In this document: positions 57,151 to 64,000 of the stretch, in pieces
Layout: each line of letters opens with the position of its first letter
How positions within the stretch are numbered: position 1 is the stretch's first letter
Assembly: GCA_009823505.1 (NCBI GenBank)
Contig: VZQC01005585.1
Location: 564,781-628,780, forward strand
Length of the DNA: 64,000 nt
From: Rhizomys pruinosus
Lineage: Eukaryota; Chordata; Mammalia; Rodentia; Spalacidae
Direction of reading: 5' to 3'
Made by a program: the position numbers and the translations under genes
Notes under the pieces: generated by a model
Seen by the model: only the letters and a program-made list of their open reading frames with translations
What the model was told of the DNA's origin: nothing
The model's database searches: none

Positions 57151-57687
57151 ACTCTGTGCTATGTTCTTCTTTAACACTCATCATGGAAAACTCCCGTGAT
57201 CAAATACCCTTACCCAAATCATGAGAAATATATACAGAGTTATCAATGAATCAAAGGGAAACAGTTCATTGATGAAAAAGAGAGAACTAAAAAGTGAGGC
57301 ATATAAAGCTCAAATACCAGTACTCAAAGCTCTGAAGCAATTGATGCTTTTGTTATTAAGAAAAAGACACGAAAACTTCAAGGTGAGAAGCCTAATAATA
57401 CAGGCCATGCTATGGAATAATCTTGGATTCAAGACTTAGCTGTAATGAATCTACAGTTTTGAAAGGACTTTGTTTTCTTAATAATGCTTTTCTTTTCTGC
57501 CTATAACATTTCAATTAAAATTAATTTCAATTAAATTAATTTCAATTAAAATTACTTTTAGGGATTGTTCTGTTAGTAAGTTAAATTTCTAGGTTTTTGA
57601 CTACAGTAGTTTTCTAACTGCTCTCAACACTTCTTTCAGACAAGAGAGGACCTTTGGCCCTCACACTAGCAATATTTTATTTGTCTT
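57151..57687. other. No gene seen
   Basis: A short repeat of 'aatttcaattaaa' at 57508-57556. The frame at 57221-57439 is unsupported. Confidence 0.5.
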
Positions 57688-57700
57688 AAAAATTATAATG

Positions 57701-57957
57701 GGGCTGGAGAGATGGCCTAGCGGTTAAGAGCACCGACCGCTCTTACAGAGGACCCGGGTTCGATCCCCAGCACCCACATGGCGGCTGAGAACCGTCTGAA
57801 GCTCCAATTTCAGGAGAACTCCAGTTCCAGGGGAATCCGAGACCCTCTTCTGAACTCCGCGGCGTTGCACGACACGGGTGCACAGACTTGCATGCAGACA
57901 GTACATTCATACACATTCAGAAATAAATAAAATTAATAATAAAAAAAAGAAGCTTAT
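57701..57957 (+). repeat. B2 SINE, young copy
   Basis: Head 'gggctggagagatggcctag'. Flanked by a perfect 13-base duplication AAAAATTATAATG (57688-57700, 57958-57970). Near-consensus with the 22619, 41474 and 50958 copies. Confidence 0.95.
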
Positions 57958-57973
57958 AAAAATTATAATGAAG

Positions 57974-58195
57974 GGGGCTGGAGAGTTGGCTCAGCGGTAA
58001 AGACCACTGACTGCTCCTGTAGAAGACTTGGATTTGATTCGTAGCACCCACATGTTGCCTAACAACCACCTGAAACTGCAATTCCGGGGGATCCAACGCC
58101 CTCTTCTGATCCCCACGGGCATCGCAGGACATGAGAGCAGCTACCTGCATACAACCAATACACTCATATATATAAAACAAAAATAATAAATTTTA
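57974..58195 (+). repeat. B2 SINE
   Basis: 'ggggctggagagttggctca', 'gattcgtagcacccacatgt', 'caacgccctcttctgatccc' and an AAATAATAAA tail. More diverged than its left neighbour. Confidence 0.92.
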
Positions 58196-58407
58196 TAAGT
58201 AAATATTGCATTATTTTATGCATATAAGTGTATTGCCAACATGTATGTAAGCGCAGCCCTGTCCCACAGAGGTAAGTTGAGGGCCTCAGATCCCCTGGAA
58301 CTGGAATTTCAGTCCTTTGTTAGCCACAATGTGGGTGCTGGAATTTGAACTAGGGTCCTCTGCAAGAACAGTCAATGTTCTTAACTCAGGAGTCATCTCT
58401 CAAGCCA
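58196..58407 (-). repeat. B2 SINE
   Basis: Minus orientation, tail to tail with the previous copy: 'aagtgtattgccaacatgta', 'cccctggaactggaatttca', 'aatgtgggtgctggaattt', head ending 'catctctcaagcca'. Confidence 0.85.
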
Positions 58408-59790
58408 CATAAAATATTTTAAATATTATAATAAATAGCATTTATCATTTCTCATAAGATCTTCTAAATACATAGAAGCAAAGTAAAATAACTGCCATGA
58501 CTGACAATTGCCTTGAATCCTTAATCAATTACCCTCACCCAATAAAAGACCACTTGTGACTCTCTATATAATTGGCCCAAATATTGTAAGTGGAAAATCT
58601 AGACATTACAGACTCAGGCCTAAGCCAAATCCAGTATTTCTCAATTATGCCTGAATATCTAACAATACTCATCTTCCCTCAACATTAATATCAGCTGATA
58701 TTTGGTGACACTAAGTGCATGACATGCCTGTCAAATGACAGCAGCCTGCACAAGTCCCCCACAGAGACGAGGAAGTACATAAATTAAAATGCCAGTTTCC
58801 ACACTTCATAGTTTCCTTCCCTTTACCTTTTTTAACCCTCACAATAAATCTGTGAGAAAACAATATTGTTCTGCGTATTTATAAAATAGAAGGCTCAGGA
58901 ACTTTAGCTTGAATGTTTATGAAGACCAATTACAATTATTCTGTTTCTATTTAGTCTCATCACCCAAGACACAATCTTTGTCATTGATTAGGACTTTCAT
59001 TTTAAATTGATGACCCTGTAATATATTTACCTAGGTTTAAGTGTTAGATATACAAATTACCTCATTACTATTAACACATCCATTAGATTCTGAATCTTAC
59101 TTCCAAGTTGAAACTAAAGAAACAGAATAAGAATAAACATAAAATATTTAAACAAACAGTCTCAGTTATATGGCCCTTAGTAATCACAGGGATTAGGTGG
59201 AGTATTCAGAGCATGGTGCTAAATACGAGGAAGCCACAGGAGAGGTTTTGACACAGTGGTGGTCCTCCAGCTGCGGCAGCACACTGCAAGCCCTGTGTCT
59301 CCTTCACAAGGTGAACTCAAAGCAGTCTTAACATTGTCATCATCTGCCCCTTATGGGCACTGTTGGACCTGTTTCACACACAGCTGAGTTAGCAGCGTGA
59401 GCAGTGCTACTAGAGATGACTTGCCCTCTACATGCTTATGTGTGCAGTGTGGTCTGCTTCCAAAGCAGGATGTGGAGGAAAGGAGTGGGCGTATCTGGGA
59501 TATAATCGATTTGGTATATGATAGGCAGTCTATCCATCATGAAAACTGGTGTATTTTTGAATAAACAATTACTATAAGAATATCCAGTTTTTGACATAAT
59601 TACTAAGGCTTGCTAAATTAATTTGCATATTATTTGTGCATTGCTTATAGTTATTTGAAATAAGTTTCTTGACAATAATTATCTTAATTCCTATAATTTA
59701 AAGCTTACATGCTATTTACATACGATCTATCCAAGGAGGCCGTTTATGCAAAATATAGGTGGACTTAAAAGGAATGTTGTGGCCTTAATT
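58408..59790. other. Unique intronic sequence
   Basis: No exon or young repeat. 58790-58930 may be a MIR/L2 relic. A more GC-balanced part at 59210-59480 has no coding support. Confidence 0.45.
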
Positions 59791-59807
59791 CATCCTTCTA
59801 TTTCTTT

Positions 59808-60060
59808 GTTTGTTTGTTCATTTGTTGAGACAGGGTCTCCCTATAGCCCCAGCAGGCCTGGAACTCACTCTGTAGACCAGGCTGGCCTTGAACTCACAGA
59901 GATCTGCCTGCCTCTGCCTCCCGAATGTTAGGATCAAAGGCGTGTGCCACCACGCCCAGCTTAAACATGGTTCTTAGCCACCATGTGGGTGGTGGGAATT
60001 GAACGTAGGTCCTCTGCAAGAACAGTAGGCACTTAACCACCAAACCATCTCTCCAGCCCC
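59808..60060 (-). repeat. Chimeric B2-B1 SINE mobilised as one unit
   Basis: On the reverse strand a B2-type tRNA head of about 95 bases (60060 back to 59965) runs straight into a complete B1 body (59962 back to about 59822) and a short tail. The rest of B2 is absent. One perfect 16-base target duplication ATCCTTCTATTTCTTT flanks the whole (59792-59807, 60061-60076). A B1 that had jumped into a B2 would leave its own duplication and B2 sequence on both sides, which is not seen. Confidence 0.8.
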
Positions 60061-60076
60061 ATCCTTCTATTTCTTT

Positions 60077-61129
60077 ACTCCTTTAAATTTCAAGATGGAT
60101 GCCATGTTTTTCATGACCATTACACATATTAAATGGCAGCAATTCATCAGGACTTTGAAATTTGTTAATTTCAGAGCATGTATGGATTACATAGGAGAGA
60201 TCACCTTATCTCTTTCCCATAGAGCCAATGTGCATATCCTGAAATATCAGATGACTCATATAAGTAGGGAAACATTGCTAACTTGGTAATGCAAACACTC
60301 TCCTGTTTGCTAGTAATTCATACACTGCATGAATTCAGTCTCCACTACTCCTGAATACAGAAACTCAATTCCTATATTGGATAGATTTCTCACACCATGT
60401 CAAGAAGCTTCACTTTTTGGATAAAGATCACATGTCCTAGTTATCCACCCTCTGTAGCATGTAAACTTCAGCTTTCAGGCCTCTTAAAGACTTACAAGGT
60501 CATAGACCCTCAAGGATACTTCTGTCAGGACTATCTCAGACCTCAGGAATCCTGTTGTGGTTGAAATGTCACTGATTCTCTTCCCAGCTGCAAATAGATC
60601 TGGAAGCTCCCTGGGCAGGAGACTGGCATGGAGTCTGCTTGCTTGTCATTTGGCATCCCATTTGGGATTGAGTGCCTGCTGGGCAGTGGAGGGTGTTGAA
60701 TCATCAAAATCAGATCCCAGGGGCTCCATTACACTTCCCTGGGAGTGATCTGACAGCACTCTCTGGTACTCTCCAAGTAGCTTCTAAAGCTATGTACTGA
60801 AATAAGATTTCTCATCTGAAAAATGCCCTTCTGTTTGAACCTTCTGTTAAAGCTACTTGATTCTGACATACCAGTGCCCAAAGCTGAATTCTGAGACATG
60901 CCAGTTCTCATTGTAGGGTAGCTGCATTTTCCTGCCTGCTCTCTGGGGATACGGGTTGAGAAAGACAGATGTGTTTCAAATTCCAGTGCCCATACTTATG
61001 TCCTGGATATGAAAACAAAATAAGCTGCCACATCTCTAAAACTCAATTTTTAGATTTTAAAATGGGTGTCCATATCTACTGAAATGGTATTAATACTGAA
61101 AGGTATTAACTGACAGAATACATATGAAT
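60077..61129. other. Intronic, no gene seen
   Basis: No repeat recognised. Frames at 60557-60748 and 60729-60911 (-) have no support. Confidence 0.45.
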
Positions 61130-61184
61130 ATATATCTATATCTGTATATATCTATATCTAGATAGATAGATAGATAGATAGATA
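61130..61184. repeat. (TATC/GATA)n microsatellite
   Basis: Imperfect TATATC units passing into about 6 GATA units. Confidence 0.93.
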
Positions 61185-61469
61185 TGCCAGTCATCTTGTA
61201 TATTCTCTAGACATCAACATTTACAAAATAGGGTGAAATCACCCAATATTTTGAAAATTCATTATGTGCAAACATCAATCAATGGGGAAAAACATGGAAA
61301 AGCATTTTTACTAAAGTTTTCAATAAATGCATGTTTCAATATTGGGCATATTAATGTCATTTTTAGTCTGCTAGTCATCAATAATTGTCAACTATTGTGA
61401 AGAAATAACCTAAACTTCCTATCTGTACAGGTGAAAAGCTGAATTATCCTCTTTCTTAAATCAAATTAG

Positions 61470-61607
61470 GTCATGGAGGAATCGGAAGTGTGCACAGTGC
61501 CTGGTGGTTTGGCCAAGGTGAAGAAACAATTTGAAAAGGATGAAATGACTTTGTCTCATAATGCCTTATCTGAGTACCAGTATCAACACCAGAGCAGATC
61601 CAAGCAG
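61470..61607 (+). CDS. Xirp2: Xirp2 coding exon (138 bp)
   Basis: This exon continues the XIRP2 N-terminal region directly after SFSAN of the exon at 55099. It lies between an acceptor (CTCTTTCTT tract, AG 61468-61469) and a donor (AAGCAG then GTAATA, 61608). It begins and ends in phase 0 and has 46 codons, [20 protein letters not shown] through [24 protein letters not shown] is the hallmark of the XIRP2 N-terminus and is absent from LIMA1, which settles the identity. Skipping it would keep the frame. No stop or frameshift is present in either exon, so the gene looks functional. The Xin repeats that bind actin come from later exons beyond the window. Confidence 0.94.
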
Positions 61608-63414
61608 GTAATACCACTACTGGTAATGGGTAAATCATTCACAATTGAATTCCTCTTACCAATGTAGAAATATTCCTTCTTTGGTGTTAGGATTGTGTTT
61701 ATTACTGATTTAAAAACTAATATTCAGAAAAATCATACTTAAGCAAACTGACATGTTGGTTTACTTATTTTGAATGTTTTGTCATGTGAGCTTTGCTAGA
61801 ATGTTCTCCCTTGGTGTCATGTTTCAGACATAAATGAAAGTTAAATAGCCAGGTTTTGTCAACAAGTAAATAGAAATGCAGAGAGCAGGGCATGTGTGGA
61901 GCCTCTGCTTCGATGTTATAATTCATGACAAAGTATTTGCTGATTGTTTGCATAAATGGAATATGAAGCATTATTCAGCTGTTTATTGTGGGGAGTTTTA
62001 CTTTGTTTTCTTTGAAGTCATCAAACATTGAGTAGCAGAACCCAGATGTTACATAAAACCACATAATATGACTTCTGTTTTATAAAATTTTCCCCATTTC
62101 ATTGCTCCAATATCATGTATCACCAAATATATTCAAGAGCTATAATGGTTTTTAAATGTGAGAATCTGAGCAATAAAACTCATGCAGTGGAGGCTGGCAC
62201 TCAGAAAAATCACAGCTTCAGTAATCAGCTGTACATTAGTCCTGTGTCTTCCATGAGGAAGGAGCTAACTGGGAATGAAATTTTGTAATAGGAAATAAAA
62301 GCGGGTGTGCTTTTAAAAAAAAACACAGGATATTTAGAGCTACCTAAACTTTTTTTTAAATGAAGCAACCGGGTGTTATGTGTGGCAAGGGACTAAGGAA
62401 TACATGACATGGAGTGTGATAACAAGTCTGTTACCTGAATGGTTGTTTTCTTGCTCTTGTTTTGCTTGAAGAGTGGTAAAGCTCACTATGGCTAGCTCAG
62501 TATATTTATGCAGTATTTCTTTCTAATGTTTCCTGAGGGTGCATAAGGAGTCCAAAGTAAGACACACTGTACCTATGATCTCATACATAGAAGTTGCAAC
62601 ATAGGAGACTAAATAAAATCCATATGATTGTGTTTACTTGAAACTAGGAAAAATGTAAAATATAATTTTGTTAATAGCTTAAGTAAAAATTTCTTTTTAG
62701 CAAGGATGTCATTATACATACTTTACTATTCAGGAATATCATATTCTATCCTTTCAGACTTTCAGCCTCATAAATCACAGTTCAGCCTCTATCTCTGCCA
62801 CGTACCTGCTGAATGGCATAGGCCCAAGGCCTCTTTCATGGGTGAATTTTCTTGGGAGTGTTCCAAGGATTTCCCATCATGCTTAGATGGGCCTGTGCTT
62901 CATTTAACACATTGTTCTTTCCATATTAAAATTCTGAATAACATTGAGCAAATTATCCCACCTTTTCATTTTGTCTTACTATCTGTATGATTGTGGAATT
63001 ATAGCAACATTTGGTAAAATACATCAAATCTGTAATCCCCTCAAGCCTCCCCTTCAAACCAATAGAAGGGAAAAACTGGTTTGTCAGTACCATAAGCTAT
63101 TGTGACTAATTAGGAGAAAGTATCTCCCTTTCTGTGAAAGGGAATGAGGTGGAATGTGGATGAAGGTGAATATTGGTCACCTGACCATGGTATCCCCTTA
63201 ATCACATTTCTTCTTCATCAGTTAAGATTCCAGGCTTGCATAGGCTACTATATCTGGCTTAAGTCCAAAGTAACATTATAAGTTCACAAAATTTAGTCTT
63301 GTGGAAGAAAAGTTTGATTTAAGCTCTGGTTTGTATATGCTCTCTAATTATTAAATTTTGGAGAATTGTGCTAACCAGATGACATTATGTTATGCATGGA
63401 AATCTACCATAGTA
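61608..63414. other. Xirp2 intron, no further exon seen
   Basis: 1.8 kb without a clear repeat or coding exon. The 120-codon frame at 62628-62990 has no splice support and no XIRP2-like sequence. Confidence 0.5.
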
Positions 63415-63525
63415 ACCTAGAGAGTTGGCAAATATGACCTTTTGTAGTAATACCTAGAGAGTTGGCAAATATGTCCTTTTGTAGTAGTACCTAGAGAATT
63501 GGCAAATATGACCTTTTTGTAGTAG
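63415..63525. repeat. 37-bp tandem repeat, 3 units
   Basis: Units begin ACCTAGAGA at 63415, 63452 and 63489, each with 'ttggcaaatatg.cctttt' and 'gtagta'. Few differences, so a fairly recent expansion. Confidence 0.93.
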
Positions 63526-63539
63526 TCAGGGGGACAGAT

Positions 63540-63700
63540 GTCAGAGTCAGAGCACTCGTGTGAAAATTCATAATATTTTAGTTATCTGTGCAACGCTAAA
63601 CAATTTCTTCAACTTCTATGTGCCTTGGTTTCCTCCTCTGTAAAGATAGTAGTATCCAGCTCATGGGCTTATTTATAGGAATAAGTAAGCTTTTGTCATG
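63540..63700 (+). repeat. MIR SINE
   Basis: 'cagagtcagagcactcgtgt', 'ctatgtgccttggtttcctc', 'ctgtaaagatagtagtatcc' and 'agctcatgggcttatt' follow the MIR 3' half. Confidence 0.75.
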
Positions 63701-63715
63701 ATTAAAATACTGTCT

Positions 63716-63868
63716 GGGGACTGGGGCAATGGTTTGGTGGTTAAGAGCACATACTGCTCTTTCAGATAAAAATTCAGTTTAGAGTACCCAGGCGATGTAG
63801 CTTAAAACTGCCATTGGCACTGCCCTCCTGTGAGCAAACCAAAACACACACACACACACATACACACT
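63716..63868 (+). repeat. B2-related SINE, old, with (CA)n end
   Basis: 'ggggactggggcaatggttt', 'gttaagagcacatactgctc' are the tRNA-like head; the body is diverged and ends in a CA run (63843-63868). Confidence 0.7.
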
Positions 63869-63929
63869 CACTCAAAAAAATATTCTAAAACAACCAATGT
63901 CTAAACCATTGAAATACAACACAAAGATT

Positions 63930-64000
63930 TTGCTGTAGTTGTTTTTTATTGAATTTTTTGTGTACTTCATACCAAAGTTTTCAAGGAGTCTTGATGGTCT
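63930..64000 (-). repeat. L1 3' terminus, cut by window edge
   Basis: 'ttttttattgaattttttgt' and 'gtacttcatacca' resemble the outermost 3' bases of the L1 copies at 36020 and 37725. Confidence 0.4.

Noticed and set aside
62628..62990. Further Xirp2 exon
   Set aside because: No acceptor and donor pair keeps phase 0, and the translated sequence has no XIRP2 features.

Overview
The window is mammalian nuclear DNA from a rodent. It has no dense open reading frames. Recognisable genes occur only as short exons with GT/AG borders, and most of the sequence is interspersed repeats. B1 (7SL-derived) and B2/B4 (tRNA-derived) SINEs, Lx-like L1 3' ends, MaLR and ERVK-type solo LTRs and many CA/GA microsatellites point to a mouse-like rodent (muroid or jerboa group). 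The B2 copies do not read like the mouse or rat consensus I know, but I cannot name the species.

The only functional gene I can support is Xirp2 (Xin actin-binding repeat protein 2, a striated-muscle actin and alpha-actinin binding protein), on the + strand. Two coding exons are clear, at 55099-55247 and 61470-61607, joined in phase 0 across a 6.2-kb intron. A third piece is inferred: a muscle-type promoter near 16.97-17.04 kb with a perfect MEF2 site and a TATA-like box, followed by a probable non-coding first exon ending at a splice donor after 17201. If so, 17.2-55.1 kb is intron 1 of the short Xirp2 form, and the window covers its 5' end. The giant Xin-repeat exon would lie beyond the right edge.

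Layout: 1-16.7 kb, upstream flank or intron of the long isoform, rich in L1 debris, with two copies of an unrecognised 1.54-kb poly(A) element (3101-4638, 14133-15655) and a second duplicated 350-bp segment. 16.9-17.2 kb, candidate promoter and exon. 17.6-26 kb, mostly unique sequence. 26.5-33 kb, an ERVK-type solo LTR, an L1 with the ORF2 C-terminus, a MaLR solo LTR and a processed RPS2 pseudogene. 32.2-35.3 kb, repeat-poor unique sequence, then a 38-bp tandem array. 38.7-51.5 kb, L1 3'-end fragments, a 1-kb minisatellite of 33-bp units and several young B2 SINEs with intact target-site duplications. 54-64 kb, the Xirp2 exons among SINEs and MIRs.

No RNA gene, CRISPR array or intact mobile-element coding region was found. 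I saw no convincing new biological system. The best leads are the candidate Xirp2 promoter, the 1.54-kb element pair, the minisatellite that is open in both directions, and a B2-B1 chimeric SINE. Repeat family names come from memory of consensus sequences and repeat borders are approximate unless target-site duplications are given.
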